Source: Marinilabiliaceae bacterium UBA5488 (GTDB lineage: Bacteria; Bacteroidota; Bacteroidia; Bacteroidales; Marinilabiliaceae). Taken from it: DNA of 64,000 nucleotides. The notes beneath the pieces are model-generated. The model was given only the letters and a program-made list of their open reading frames with translations. It made no database searches and had not been told where the DNA came from. A program made the translations under genes and the position numbers. The stretch is from positions 11,732 through 75,731 of the forward strand of contig DIPM01000031.1 of assembly GCA_002427105.1 (NCBI GenBank), written 5' to 3'. Positions 33,606 through 42,623 of the stretch are shown in pieces (position 1 is the stretch's first letter; every line of letters starts with the position of its first letter).

Positions 33606-33770
33606 TTTATTTTTTATGGAATTTATCATTATTCCATTTTTAAATCGTTGCCAACCGAATTGTTTTACCCCGCGGATGTATTCAACGGATACAATGGATT
33701 CAAATGCCCCCAAAATATCACCAACCGTTTTTGGTTTATCTGTAGGGGCAATTGCCTGTTGGCGGCCTAT
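33606..33770 (-). pseudogene. Remnant of a REP-associated (Y1/IS200-like) transposase
   Basis: Just 3' of batE the minus strand encodes, without an ATG, APTDKPKTVGDILGAFESIV then SVEYIRGVKQFGWQRFKNG. This closely resembles the internal segment of Y1 transposases from Bacteroidota (PTLGxIVGAFKSxxTxEYIRGVKxxGWxPFxGKLWQRNYYEHII). The expected WQRNYYEHII is replaced by degenerate IMINSIKN, and the catalytic HUH motif and tyrosine regions are absent. It runs from the batE stop into the terminator. This is a recognised-by-motif call. Confidence 0.6.
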
Positions 33771-34544
33771 CTATATTATTTCCAGATGTTCGGCATGCAT
33801 CCATCCTGTGCTGCCGTCTTCAAGTTGAATTTCGTACCAGTTGTTAAGCTCCTGAATCAATTTAACCCGTACTCCTTCATGCAACACAAAAAGCTCTGTG
33901 CCTCCTGCCTCGGGTGCGCTGCGTACCGTTACCGAAGGAGAAAATACTATTGCCCGATTACGGTTTTGCAAGTGTTGCTTTTGTTGATGAGAATAAGTGA
34001 AAGTTGTTATAGAAATCAGCAATGCTACTATTCCGGCAAAGAATGCCAGTTTGCGGAAATTGCTTCGCTGTGAGAAGAAGAAAATAAGTAAACAAGTTAA
34101 AACGACCACAAAGGCGGCTATGGAGATAAGTGCCCAGGTGTCTGAGTCGGTGTTGTTGCGAAAGCCGGAAAACCAGCGGGTGAGAAAGAATACCCCCACG
34201 GGTTCAATTTTATCGGTAATCTGCCCATAGGCCAAACTCAGATTATATCTGATATCGCTGTCGTGAGGAGCTAATAGAAGAGCTCTCTCATAATTCAATA
34301 TAGCTGCCGGTAGCAGAGCCTGACGATAGTAGGCATTACCCAGGTTGTAATACAGCTCGGGAGCCTCCATTCCCGATTTCAAAATCTCTTCATAAAGTTC
34401 AATAGCACTTTCATATTGCCCCTCTGCATAATATTGGTTGCCCGTTTCAAAGCGACTGTCTGTGATGGCGCTTATCTGAGTTAGCGGCAACAGTATCAAT
34501 GCTAAGACTAAAAAAGCTCTCTTGATTGTTTTATATCTGCTCAT
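33771..34544 (-). CDS. batE: BatE: TPR and SH3-domain membrane protein
   Basis: A 257-residue protein: signal peptide (about 1-26), two or three tetratricopeptide repeats (about 30-100, e.g. APELYYNLGNAYYRQALLPAAI), two membrane helices (about 135-190) and a C-terminal bacterial SH3 domain (about 195-257, VTVRSAPEAGGTELFVLHEG...GWMHAEHLEII). This is the domain order of BatE, the last gene of the Bacteroidota Bat (Batl aerotolerance) cluster. It follows batD by 20 bases. Its role in the proposed envelope complex is not known in molecular detail. Confidence 0.88.
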   Translation of the reverse strand: MSRYKTIKRAFLVLALILLPLTQISAITDSRFETGNQYYAEGQYESAIELYEEILKSGMEAPELYYNLGNAYYRQALLPAAILNYERALLLAPHDSDIRYNLSLAYGQITDKIEPVGVFFLTRWFSGFRNNTDSDTWALISIAAFVVVLTCLLIFFFSQRSNFRKLAFFAGIVALLISITTFTYSHQQKQHLQNRNRAIVFSPSVTVRSAPEAGGTELFVLHEGVRVKLIQELNNWYEIQLEDGSTGWMHAEHLEII

Positions 34545-34564
34545 AACTCTTTTGTTTGTCTTTC

Positions 34565-36403
34565 TTACTTTTTCTTTTTTAACTGACCTTCAAGCTTGCT
34601 AATTGTTGCTATACTCTTTTTGTAAAGTTCGTCGCGTTCGCCATGGTCATTTGTTGGAGAATAACGCGCATACTCGCAAGTGTCCAGGATGGACAAAAAT
34701 TCATCTGTTGTTTCCTGATCTGCGCCATTGTCCAAAAGGATTGAGCGGGCATTGTCTTTGGTTAACGAAGAGCCCGGGATAGAAAGCTTATCACCGGTAT
34801 ATCCCCAGAGTGCTCTGGTCAGCTCTTCAAAAAAGCCTTCCTTATTTCCCTTCTTGAGGAGTTCGGCCGATTGCTTCAGGCGCTTTTTTGCAAGTTTATT
34901 AGCCTTTCTGTTTTTCACCCTCGCTAGATCAGCATTTTCTTTTATACGCTTTTTATTCAACAGATAAATAGCTATAAACAGCAATAAGGGAATTATATAG
35001 CCCAAAATAAAGAGGGTGGAACCAAACAGGAAGCTGTCGGCCGGCTTAAGAACAACGGAACCGCTTTTTATATAACGAATATCCTGACCCAGAAATTTCA
35101 CGCTTTCGCGGGTAGTACTGCCCGGCCTGCCTGCTGAGCTTGTTATTGCTTCTTCACCGCTTCCCCGAGCCACTTCTATTGTTATGCCCTCGCTGCGAAG
35201 GGTCTGATAACGACCTGTCGATGGATTGAAAAAGCTATATTCGACTGGGGGAATCTCAAAACGACCCGAGTGACGCGGTATAATAAGCGTCTCAACAATT
35301 CTGCTCCCTTTGCCTCCTTGCCAGGTCTGTGCGATATTATTGCTAACGTTGGGATCGAAAACATCAAAATCGGGAGGTATTTGAAAGGTCGGATTCTTTG
35401 CCAGGCGATGGTTGCCGGTACCTGAAATTTCCGCCTTCAGCGTGATACCGTCATTTACCTCTGCCTGAGTTTTTGAGGCAGTAACTTTCATGCTGACATT
35501 TCCCACAATTCCCGAAAAACTTGCGGAACGAGGGGAGGGCAGGGCCTTGATCTTTACTGTTAAGGGCTTTGTGCTAACTCTCTTTTTTACTGTCCGGTAA
35601 CTGTCAAAAAAGTCGCCAAAAATACTCTGAGATTGACGTGCCTGACGTTGGCGTATCAAGAACTCCATGGTGGTTGGCTCTATTGTGTGCGTACCGGCTG
35701 TTTGAGCATATAAAACCCGCTGACTGAAAATGCCGACACGATAGGTGCGACCTCCAATATTTTGAGCTTCCCACTGTATGGCGTTTGCCTGTGCAGGAAG
35801 ATCTTCAACTACAAAATTGCGCAATTCAGGCTGGTTGATATCTGAAATACCTTCCAGACTTGTACGTGTGTATATCTTTGTTGTCAGCAGTATTGCTTCA
35901 TCTTGCCATGCCTCGTTTTTATTGACAGTAGAAACTATGTATAAATCAGCATCAGATATAGCTCCATCCGGAACTGATTGCTCAGCTTGCTGAGGCGAGC
36001 CTGCAGAAGCTTGTGCATCAGATTCCACTACTTCTATTGTCAAAGAATTGCTCTCTACCCTTTTGCCGTCAACCTCGATACTTGCCCCGGGTATGGTAAA
36101 GCGCCCCACTTTGTCACCTCTTAAAATATAGGTGAAAGAATAATTCTGGCTGCGCGAAATAGAATTGTTAATGATTTGAATTGAAGAACTTTGAGAGGTT
36201 GAAGGTCCCATCAGTATCTGAAAATCCGGAATATCAGGAACTCTCAGGTCTTTAGCTTCCCGGTTTATAGAATAGACCAACTGAAACCTAGTCCCTTGCA
36301 CCACAGACGATGGTGCAGTTGCCGTAAAACTCACATCTTGTGCGCTGATATTAATAAAAGATGTGATTATCAGTGATATATATAATAAAGCTAACTTTCT
36401 CAT
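34565..36403 (-). CDS. batD: BatD: large periplasmic Ig-like membrane protein
   Basis: A 612-residue protein with a signal peptide (1-21), a long extracytoplasmic portion of several beta-sandwich (oxygen-tolerance/BatD) domains with the typical start FTATAPSSVVQGTRFQLVYSI, a membrane helix near residue 460 (FLFGSTLFILGYIIPLLLFIA) and a cytoplasmic helical tail rich in Lys/Arg (ALWGYTGDKLSIPGSSLTKDN). Family and position match BatD. The Bat proteins were linked to aerotolerance in Bacteroides fragilis and to virulence in Leptospira and Francisella, apparently through envelope integrity. It lies 30 bases after batC. Confidence 0.9.
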   Translation of the reverse strand: MRKLALLYISLIITSFINISAQDVSFTATAPSSVVQGTRFQLVYSINREAKDLRVPDIPDFQILMGPSTSQSSSIQIINNSISRSQNYSFTYILRGDKVGRFTIPGASIEVDGKRVESNSLTIEVVESDAQASAGSPQQAEQSVPDGAISDADLYIVSTVNKNEAWQDEAILLTTKIYTRTSLEGISDINQPELRNFVVEDLPAQANAIQWEAQNIGGRTYRVGIFSQRVLYAQTAGTHTIEPTTMEFLIRQRQARQSQSIFGDFFDSYRTVKKRVSTKPLTVKIKALPSPRSASFSGIVGNVSMKVTASKTQAEVNDGITLKAEISGTGNHRLAKNPTFQIPPDFDVFDPNVSNNIAQTWQGGKGSRIVETLIIPRHSGRFEIPPVEYSFFNPSTGRYQTLRSEGITIEVARGSGEEAITSSAGRPGSTTRESVKFLGQDIRYIKSGSVVLKPADSFLFGSTLFILGYIIPLLLFIAIYLLNKKRIKENADLARVKNRKANKLAKKRLKQSAELLKKGNKEGFFEELTRALWGYTGDKLSIPGSSLTKDNARSILLDNGADQETTDEFLSILDTCEYARYSPTNDHGERDELYKKSIATISKLEGQLKKKK

Positions 36404-36433
36404 TACGCTATTCTATTTGTAAAGGGCATAAAA

Positions 36434-37099
36434 TTACCAATTTTTCTCAATTCTAACAGCTTGCTTTTGTTCATGTTGATTCATTTTCTCCATCAGTTCC
36501 TTCTCATCCTGTTCGAGTGCTTCCAACAAGCGCTCTGCGTTTTCACGACTGATACCCTCTGATTGCTGCTGCTGTTGTTGCTCTTGTTCTTGCTGCTGCT
36601 CTTGTTGTTCTTGTTCTTGTTCTTGTTCTTGTTCTTGTTCCTGTTCTTGCTCTTCTTGCTGTTGTTTCATTTTCATGGCAGCAATCAGATTGTAGCGGGT
36701 CTCGTCGTCAAGTGGATTATTACGTAAGGCCTGCTTGTAAGCATTTATTCCTCTATCAATATCCTGAGCATGTAAAAAACTATTACCCAGATTGTGGTAT
36801 AGCTGCGAGAGCTTTTGCTTGTTGCTTGCTGCAAAAGGCTCAGAGGCTTGCAGTTGCGTCATTGCTTCGTCGTATCTTTCCTGACGAAACATGGCTGTAG
36901 CCAAATTGTAGCCTGCTTCAAAGGAGGAGGGAGCAATTTTCAAAGCCTCTTTAAATGCTATTTCTGCCTCTGAATAATTCTCCTTCTCGAGGTATTCCAC
37001 TCCTTTACGCACATACTTGCGTTCTTCCTGCGCATCAACTGTTGTAAGTGCACAGGTTAATACAAGAAAGGTAAATATAGAGCCAATAATATATCGCAT
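36434..37099 (-). CDS. batC: BatC: TPR protein with Gln/Glu-repeat linker
   Basis: A 221-residue protein with a signal peptide (1-23), three TPR motifs (about 27-140, e.g. RKGVEYLEKENYSEAEIAFKEAL) and a striking low-complexity linker of alternating Glu and Gln (about 147-180) before a short acidic C-terminus. The linker is encoded by tandem GAACAA hexamers (36607-36651 on the plus strand as TTCTTG-phase repeats), so its length could change in frame by slippage. BatB and BatC are thought to interact; batB ends 5 bases before this start. Good fit to BatC by order and domains. Confidence 0.88.
   Translation of the reverse strand: MRYIIGSIFTFLVLTCALTTVDAQEERKYVRKGVEYLEKENYSEAEIAFKEALKIAPSSFEAGYNLATAMFRQERYDEAMTQLQASEPFAASNKQKLSQLYHNLGNSFLHAQDIDRGINAYKQALRNNPLDDETRYNLIAAMKMKQQQEEQEQEQEQEQEQEQEQQEQQQEQEQQQQQQSEGISRENAERLLEALEQDEKELMEKMNQHEQKQAVRIEKNW
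36607..36651 (-). repeat. Hexanucleotide microsatellite in batC
   Basis: About seven units of TTGTTC on the plus strand, with one C variant near the end, coding for (Glu-Gln)n. The six-base unit keeps the frame on expansion or contraction. Confidence 0.75.
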
Positions 37100-37104
37100 A
37101 ACAC

Positions 37105-38163
37105 CTAAATTTTATCGTTTTCTCTCTTATTCCTGCCATTCTCAACCGTGAAAAGATCAATATTTTTTAGCAGTCTGTTTTTTCTCTCCAAAATTACAAA
37201 CTCTATAAGCAATAGAGCCAGAGCCACTAAGGCTAAATACTGATATTGGTCATCATATTCGCTATAGGTCTTTGATTCAAATTCTGACTTCTCAAGCTCA
37301 GATAGCTCCTTGACCAAATCATTAATACCTGCCCTTATATTGTTTGCAGGGATATATTCACCATTACCGGCAGAGGCTATCTGCATCAGCATGGCCTCAT
37401 CAAGTTTGGTTATAACCACGTTTCCTTCGCGGTCGCGAAGGAAGGAACCGCTACCTCCCATTGGTATAGGACCGCCGCTTGAGGAGCCCATTCCTACTGT
37501 AAATACCCTGATTCCATTCTCTGCCGCCAAAGCAGCTGCACCCATGGCATCATCTTCATGGTTTTCCCCATCGGTGATGATGATAATGGCACGGTTTACA
37601 TCCTCCTGGGCGCTGAAAGATTGCATTGCCAGACGGATAGCCGCCCCAATGGCAGTGCCTTGCGTGGGAACGATATCAGTGGATATATTAGATAAAAACA
37701 TCTTTGCTGATGCATAATCCGATGTGATTGGCAACTGTGTATAAGCCTGTCCGGCAAATACTATCAGCCCAAGACGGTCGTTGACCAACTGGTCTGTAAG
37801 CCGGGATATGGCCTGCTTGGCGCGCGACAAGCGGCTAGGCTCAATATCCTGCGAATTCATGCTGTTAGATACATCAAGGGCGATAATCAATTCTATACCC
37901 TTGCGCTGGACAGTTTGAACTCGTGTGCCAAACTGAGGCGCTGCGAGGGTAAAAATTAGCGCCATTAAAACCAGTAAAAGCAGGTAAAACTTAAGCACCG
38001 GACGAACCTTAGACAGCTCCGGCGTTAGATGTTCCAGCAATTCGGGTGAGCCAAAACGCTTTAATGCTCTTTTCTTCTGAACTAGAAAATAGAGCTGGAT
38101 AAATGCCAACAATGGAATTATCAACAATAGATACAGATACTCCGGATTTCCGAATCGAAACAT
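37105..38163 (-). CDS. batB: BatB: von Willebrand factor A membrane protein
   Basis: A 352-residue protein with an N-terminal pair of membrane helices (about 8-27 and 58-76), a VWA domain (about 90-285) and a C-terminal helix (about 308-326). The metal-ion-dependent adhesion site is intact: DVSNS in IIALDVSNSMNSQ, the Thr in QGTAIGAA, and the Asp in IIITDGENHEDD. It is paralogous to BatA next door. VWA domains mediate protein-protein contacts, here presumably in the periplasm with BatA and the TPR protein BatC, whose gene follows at once. Confidence 0.92.
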   Translation of the reverse strand: MFRFGNPEYLYLLLIIPLLAFIQLYFLVQKKRALKRFGSPELLEHLTPELSKVRPVLKFYLLLLVLMALIFTLAAPQFGTRVQTVQRKGIELIIALDVSNSMNSQDIEPSRLSRAKQAISRLTDQLVNDRLGLIVFAGQAYTQLPITSDYASAKMFLSNISTDIVPTQGTAIGAAIRLAMQSFSAQEDVNRAIIIITDGENHEDDAMGAAALAAENGIRVFTVGMGSSSGGPIPMGGSGSFLRDREGNVVITKLDEAMLMQIASAGNGEYIPANNIRAGINDLVKELSELEKSEFESKTYSEYDDQYQYLALVALALLLIEFVILERKNRLLKNIDLFTVENGRNKRENDKI

Positions 38164-38203
38164 ATTTTCTTAGTTTACAACTAGTTAAGAATAAAATTAA
38201 GCT

Positions 38204-39193
38204 TTAGGGCAAGGTGCGAAGAACTGTGTTTTTCAACACTATCTCCAGGAGCAGGAAAAGCAGAGCCAACAAGGCAAAAGGAAGGAATTCCTCTGAATAA
38301 CGCGTGTATTCCTGAACTTCAATCTTTATCTTTTCCATGGCATCGATTTCGCTATAAATCTTCTCAAGAGCAGCTTTGTTGGTCGCCCTGAAATACTGAC
38401 CACCGGTAATTTCTGCAATTTCCGAGAGCATGGCCTCGTCAATTCTAACCTCTTGCTGCTGAATTTGCTGTCCAAAAACCGTGTTAATTGGCACAGGAGC
38501 CAGCCCAACGCTGCCAACTCCAATGGTGTAAACCCTGATGCCGAAGGTACGTGCTATCTCTGCAGCTGTTAGCGGGGCAATTGTCCCGCGGTTGTTTTCT
38601 CCATCTGAAAGCAGGATAATTACCTTGCTCTTAGCATCGCTATCCTTTATTCTGTTAACGGCAGTTGCCAAACCCATACCGATAGCGGTGCCGTCTTCAA
38701 GCATACCAATTCTGACGTCCCTGAAAAGATTGGTGAGAACATTGTGATCAAGGGTTAAAGGACATTGAGTAAAGCTCTCGGAGGCAAATATTACCAGACC
38801 CATCCTGTCATTTGGACGACCTGAAATAAAGTTGATTGCAACATCTTTGGCAGCTTCAAGGCGGTTGGGCTTAAAGTCCATAGCCTGCATACTACCCGAA
38901 ATATCCAGGGAAATCATAATATCTATCCCTTCGGTAGTCACATTTTGAAGCTGGTTGGTGCTTCTGGGGCGAGCCAAAGCAATAATAATAAAGATTATTG
39001 TCAATATCCTGAAAATAAAAGGCAAATGCCTCAGATAGCTTTTGCGCGACTTCCCAATCTTGGAGAAGAGGCGCAGGCTGCTGATTTGTATGGTAGGATG
39101 AATGGAATTCTGCTTCCAAATATACCATGCTATCATTGGAATCAACAGCAGCAATAGCCAAAAATACTGAGGATGTAGAAATGTATAGTTCAT
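38204..39193 (-). CDS. batA: BatA: von Willebrand factor A membrane protein
   Basis: A 329-residue VWA membrane protein with the same layout as BatB: helices near residues 8-25 and 58-75, a VWA domain with MIDAS residues in SLDISGSMQAMD, EDGTAIGMGL and LSDGENNRGT, and a C-terminal helix (PFALLALLFLLLEIVL). The order moxR-DUF58-(BatD-like)-batA-batB-batC-batD-batE is the standard Bacteroidota cluster. batB follows after 40 bases. Confidence 0.92.
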   Translation of the reverse strand: MNYTFLHPQYFWLLLLLIPMIAWYIWKQNSIHPTIQISSLRLFSKIGKSRKSYLRHLPFIFRILTIIFIIIALARPRSTNQLQNVTTEGIDIMISLDISGSMQAMDFKPNRLEAAKDVAINFISGRPNDRMGLVIFASESFTQCPLTLDHNVLTNLFRDVRIGMLEDGTAIGMGLATAVNRIKDSDAKSKVIILLSDGENNRGTIAPLTAAEIARTFGIRVYTIGVGSVGLAPVPINTVFGQQIQQQEVRIDEAMLSEIAEITGGQYFRATNKAALEKIYSEIDAMEKIKIEVQEYTRYSEEFLPFALLALLFLLLEIVLKNTVLRTLP

Positions 39194-39261
39194 TTATATA
39201 ATATCTTGAATGTTAATAGTTTGCTATCGGTAAAGCCCAAGCCTTACTCTCTTTCAATCTA

Positions 39262-40293
39262 TCACGATGCGCTCTCCATTTCCTCTTTTTTCAAAGATTC
39301 TTTAGCAGCCTCTTCGGGAGTCACTAGTGGCTCCTCTTTAGTTTGATTAACAAAGAAATAGGCCGAAATTAAAGCAAAATCATTCTCGTCGGTCAAGGGC
39401 TCATATTTGGCAAATTTTGCCAAATCCGCTGTTTCAAGCACTTTGCTAAGTTTGTCATAAAGTTTGGCATCCGGCAGTTCAATCCTTCTTACCCTACTTA
39501 TAATATCTCCTGTGGTCTGTTCCATTGCCGGGAAAGAGTAACGCCCTTCGAGATACTTGCGCAGGGTGTCACTTAATTCTGAGTAAAAATGTTTTACTCT
39601 GCCACTCTGCCAGGCTTTTTCCTGCTTGATCTTGTCCAATTCCCGCAGCGCAATTATATGAGCGGGTTCTTTGGGCTTTTCCTTAATAAATATCTCGCGT
39701 AAAGGCTTTCTCTCACGCTGCAAAAATAAAATCACCATAGCCGCGATGGCCTGAAGCAGAAAGAAGAGGGTTACCCATTTCCAATATTTAAGCAATTCAG
39801 CAAAAATTAAGGGCAAATTATAAGCGGGCTTCAAGTCGAATATTCCCTTTTCGGGATTTACCTCGGCAAAGGGATTGACTACAAGCAAGGCCAGCGGCTG
39901 AGTCTCTGCTTTTCGCATAATTTCTCCTTCTATATATTCAAATTGAATCGGAGGAATATAATGCAAGCCGCTATCAAAGGATGTAATGGTATAGGCTTTT
40001 GTAATAGATAAGCGCCCGCCGTCAAGCTTTGTTGTATCAGCAGGGTGAGACTCAACAATTTCTATTTTTGAGCTGATAGTATCGCTTAAAAAAGGAAAAG
40101 CTACCGTTATGTCGGAAGGCTGTGCAAGTTCAAATCGTAGTTGCATTTGACCTCCTATTACCATCAAGCTTGAGTCTAGCGAAGCACTTGCCGAAGCTGA
40201 CTGGCCATAAGCCGTGAAGCCGCACAATAGGGACAGCAGCAGCACAAGGCATTTTTTAGTTTTTAAAAGAGATATATACTTGTTATTTACCAT
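39262..40293 (-). CDS. Bat-cluster membrane protein, BatD-like N-terminal domain
   Basis: A 343-residue protein between the DUF58 gene and batA. It has a signal sequence (ending LLCGFTAYGQ near residue 31), an extracytoplasmic beta-rich domain (about 32-165) reminiscent of the BatD/Ig-like segments, one membrane helix (about 172-190) and a cytoplasmic helical domain of about 150 residues (KHFYSELSDTLRKYLEGRYSFPAMEQTTGDI), which matches the cytosolic tail seen in BatD-type and DUF4381-type proteins. It is regularly present at this position but has no bat letter. Start is one base after the DUF58 stop, so it is coupled to it. Confidence 0.78.
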   Translation of the reverse strand: MVNNKYISLLKTKKCLVLLLSLLCGFTAYGQSASASASLDSSLMVIGGQMQLRFELAQPSDITVAFPFLSDTISSKIEIVESHPADTTKLDGGRLSITKAYTITSFDSGLHYIPPIQFEYIEGEIMRKAETQPLALLVVNPFAEVNPEKGIFDLKPAYNLPLIFAELLKYWKWVTLFFLLQAIAAMVILFLQRERKPLREIFIKEKPKEPAHIIALRELDKIKQEKAWQSGRVKHFYSELSDTLRKYLEGRYSFPAMEQTTGDIISRVRRIELPDAKLYDKLSKVLETADLAKFAKYEPLTDENDFALISAYFFVNQTKEEPLVTPEEAAKESLKKEEMESAS

Positions 40294-40294
40294 T

Positions 40295-41161
40295 TTAACT
40301 TCTTTTTTTGAAGAGCGATATTAAAGCTTTGACATAATCTTCGTCGGTGCGCACAGATACAGAGTCAACCCCGCACTTTTTTAAAGCAGCACTGACGCGC
40401 GCTTCGTTTTCCTTCCACCAAAGATTATATGCCTCACGGCTTGAGCGCCTGGAAGTGTTAATCCACCTCAAATCGCCGGTTTCAGCATCCTTAAACTTGA
40501 CAAAGCCCACGTCGGGCATCTCCATTTCGCGAGGATCATAAACCCGGAGGGCTACCACATCATGCTTTTGGTTTGCAATCTTCAGAGCATCTTCAAAACC
40601 ATTGTCCAAAAAGTCGGATATCAAAAAAGCAGTACAGCGCTTTTTGATAGCATTGGTAAGGTAACGCAAAGCCTCCGAAATATCAGTCTCCCGATTATCG
40701 GGCTGAAAACCTATCATCTCACGGATAATATGCAAGATGTGCTTTTTCCCTTTCTTGGGTGGGATAAATTTCTCTATCCTGTCGGAGAAAAAGACAACTC
40801 CTGCTTTGTCATTATTTTGTATGGCCGAAAATGCCAAAACGGCAGCTATCTCTGTAATCAAATTCTTCTTGAAGCGCCATGTTGTACCAAATTCCCGGGA
40901 GCCCGACACATCTACCAGGAGCATAACTGTCATTTCGCGCTCTTCTTCAAAAACCTTGATAAAAGGGCGGTTGAAACGCGCTGTTACGTTCCAGTCTATA
41001 TTCCTTACGTCGTCGCCGTACTGATACTCGCGGACCTCGCTGAACATCATACCACGACCTTTAAAGGCTGTGTGATATTCGCCGGCAAAAATATTGCTCG
41101 ACAAGCCTCTGGTCTTTATCTCAATCTGCCTAACTCGCTTTAGTATATCCGTAGTTTCCAC
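40295..41161 (-). CDS. DUF58 domain protein with VWA-like fold
   Basis: A 288-residue soluble protein of the DUF58 family, the constant partner of MoxR ATPases. The signature GRGMMFSEVREYQYGDDVRNIDWNVTAR is complete. A VWA-type MIDAS-like motif is visible in MLLVDVSGSREFGT, with a second acidic site in FLISDFLDNGFEDA. It probably acts as the adaptor between the MoxR ATPase and the membrane Bat proteins. It begins 67 bases after the moxR stop. Confidence 0.92.
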   Translation of the reverse strand: METTDILKRVRQIEIKTRGLSSNIFAGEYHTAFKGRGMMFSEVREYQYGDDVRNIDWNVTARFNRPFIKVFEEEREMTVMLLVDVSGSREFGTTWRFKKNLITEIAAVLAFSAIQNNDKAGVVFFSDRIEKFIPPKKGKKHILHIIREMIGFQPDNRETDISEALRYLTNAIKKRCTAFLISDFLDNGFEDALKIANQKHDVVALRVYDPREMEMPDVGFVKFKDAETGDLRWINTSRRSSREAYNLWWKENEARVSAALKKCGVDSVSVRTDEDYVKALISLFKKRS

Positions 41162-41228
41162 AATAACCGATTAAAAATTATGCATTAAGGCTATAAAAGC
41201 CGATAATTAATAAGCTGATTGCAGTATG

Positions 41229-42224
41229 CTACGGCACCTCGATGGTGTTCAATATCTCTGAAATTATTTCTTCGGAGCTTAGATTATTGGCTTCGGCTTC
41301 GTATGAAAGACCAATGCGGTGGCGCATAACATCGTGACAAACTGCCCTTACGTCTTCAGGTATTACATAGCCTCTGCGCTTGATAAAGGCATAGGCCTTT
41401 GATGCCATTGCCAGACTGATGCTAGCACGTGGCGAAGCGCCAAAAGAAATCATATCCTTGAATTTCTCAAGCTTGAAGTTTTCCGGGAAACGGGTTGCAA
41501 AAACTATATCAATAATGTATTTCTCAATCTTTTCGTCCATATAAACGTCCTTCACTACTTTTCGGGCGCGGATAATATCATCGGGATTGATGACTTTTGA
41601 AGCAGTGGGAAATGATTGAGCAAGGTTGTGACGAATTATCTGCTGCTCTTCGGCTTTCTCAGGATATGAGATTACTACTTTTAGCATGAAACGGTCAACT
41701 TGCGCCTCGGGTAGAGGATAGGTACCTTCCTGTTCGATTGGGTTTTGAGTGGCTAATACAAGGAAAGGCTCAGGTAGCTTATAGGTATTCTCGCCTAAAG
41801 TAACCTGACGCTCTTGCATAGCTTCAAGCAGGGCACTCTGAACCTTTGCAGGGGCACGATTTATCTCATCTGCCAAAACAAAATTGGTGAAAATGGGACC
41901 TTTTTTGACCACAAATTCCTCGTTTCTCTGACTGTAGATCATTGTACCTATAAGGTCGGCAGGCAAGAGGTCGGGGGTAAACTGGATACGGCTGAATTTT
42001 GCATCGACAATTGTTGCCAGTGTATTGATTGCTAATGTTTTTGCCAGTCCCGGAACACCTTCCAGAAGGATGTGTCCATCCGCAAGTAAGGCTGTGAGAA
42101 GACTCTCAACCAAATGCTTTTGTCCAACAATAACCTTATTCATTTCCAGAGTCAGAAGATCCACAAAGGAACTCTCTTGCTTAATCCGCTCATTAAGTTC
42201 TTTAATGTCAACAGTTTGGTTCAT
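41229..42224 (-). CDS. MoxR-family AAA+ ATPase
   Basis: A 331-residue AAA+ ATPase. Walker A is GVPGLAKT, Walker B is FVLADEINRAP, and sensor 1 is LATQNPIEQEGTYPLPEAQVDRFM, the most diagnostic MoxR stretch. The C-terminal lid has GASPRASISLAMASKAYAFI. It begins the Bat cluster and is expected to remodel or insert metal cofactors in partner VWA proteins, as proposed for MoxR/RavA systems. The frame is open 25 codons upstream of the ATG at 42224, but that stretch overlaps the promoter-like element at 42272-42279. Confidence 0.94.
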   Translation of the reverse strand: MNQTVDIKELNERIKQESSFVDLLTLEMNKVIVGQKHLVESLLTALLADGHILLEGVPGLAKTLAINTLATIVDAKFSRIQFTPDLLPADLIGTMIYSQRNEEFVVKKGPIFTNFVLADEINRAPAKVQSALLEAMQERQVTLGENTYKLPEPFLVLATQNPIEQEGTYPLPEAQVDRFMLKVVISYPEKAEEQQIIRHNLAQSFPTASKVINPDDIIRARKVVKDVYMDEKIEKYIIDIVFATRFPENFKLEKFKDMISFGASPRASISLAMASKAYAFIKRRGYVIPEDVRAVCHDVMRHRIGLSYEAEANNLSSEEIISEILNTIEVP

Positions 42225-42271
42225 AACTATATTGTTTATTTTCGTTTGAGAATAATTATTCGATTTGATTT

Positions 42272-42279
42272 CAAATATA
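42272..42279 (-). promoter_or_regulatory. Candidate -7 element for the moxR-bat cluster
   Basis: Minus strand TATATTTG, an exact TAnnTTTG match, 48 bases before the moxR ATG. The -33 region is poor. Confidence 0.4.
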
Positions 42280-42299
42280 ATAAGATTGCAGGAAAGCAT

Positions 42300-42560
42300 G
42301 AAAATCCTACGCTTTTCGGCATTCTTACTATCAATAATTGTTCCAAACTCAACTAAGATTGTTTATAATAAATCCCTGTTGTCCGGTAAAAGTGATTGGA
42401 TTCCTCGCAAAGCTCCGAATGACATTGCCATTGGGGGTTTAAAGGTTGGAGGTGTTTGTTAAACTTATATTAATGTCCGGTAACATTCACTATGCTTATC
42501 GAGCAGCCAGGATTGCTTGAAGAGATATAAAAAATAAAGAGACAAAAAAGCCCTTAATTG
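42300..42560. other. Intergenic region with possible dispersed repeat
   Basis: No gene is supported. TGTCCGGTAA occurs twice (near 42379 and 42475). Between the two copies, the minus strand contains GTCATTCGGAGCTTTGCGAG followed by GAATCC, which resembles the GTCATT...GAGGAATC type of dispersed intergenic repeat found in many bacterial genomes. Only one copy lies in this window. Confidence 0.3.
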
Positions 42561-42592
42561 TTTGGAAATTTAAATAGGACTAATTAATCTTG
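42561..42592 (+). promoter_or_regulatory. Candidate promoter of the aspartate-rich lipoprotein gene
   Basis: TTTG (42561-42564), 20-base spacer, TAATCTTG (42585-42592), one mismatch to TAnnTTTG. The ATG is 31 bases further on. Confidence 0.5.
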
Positions 42593-42623
42593 TACCATTA
42601 TTAATCATAACAAATCAAGTATA

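Noticed and set aside
33603..34073. 156-residue plus-strand frame
   Set aside because: It is antisense to batE, with no domain and no sensible N-terminus; a shadow frame.
40562..41143. 193-residue plus-strand frame over the DUF58 gene
   Set aside because: Antisense to a highly conserved protein; composition is that of a shadow frame.
42265..42462. 65-residue plus-strand frame upstream of the aspartate-rich lipoprotein
   Set aside because: No signal, no domain, and it overlaps repeat-like sequence; not supported as a gene.
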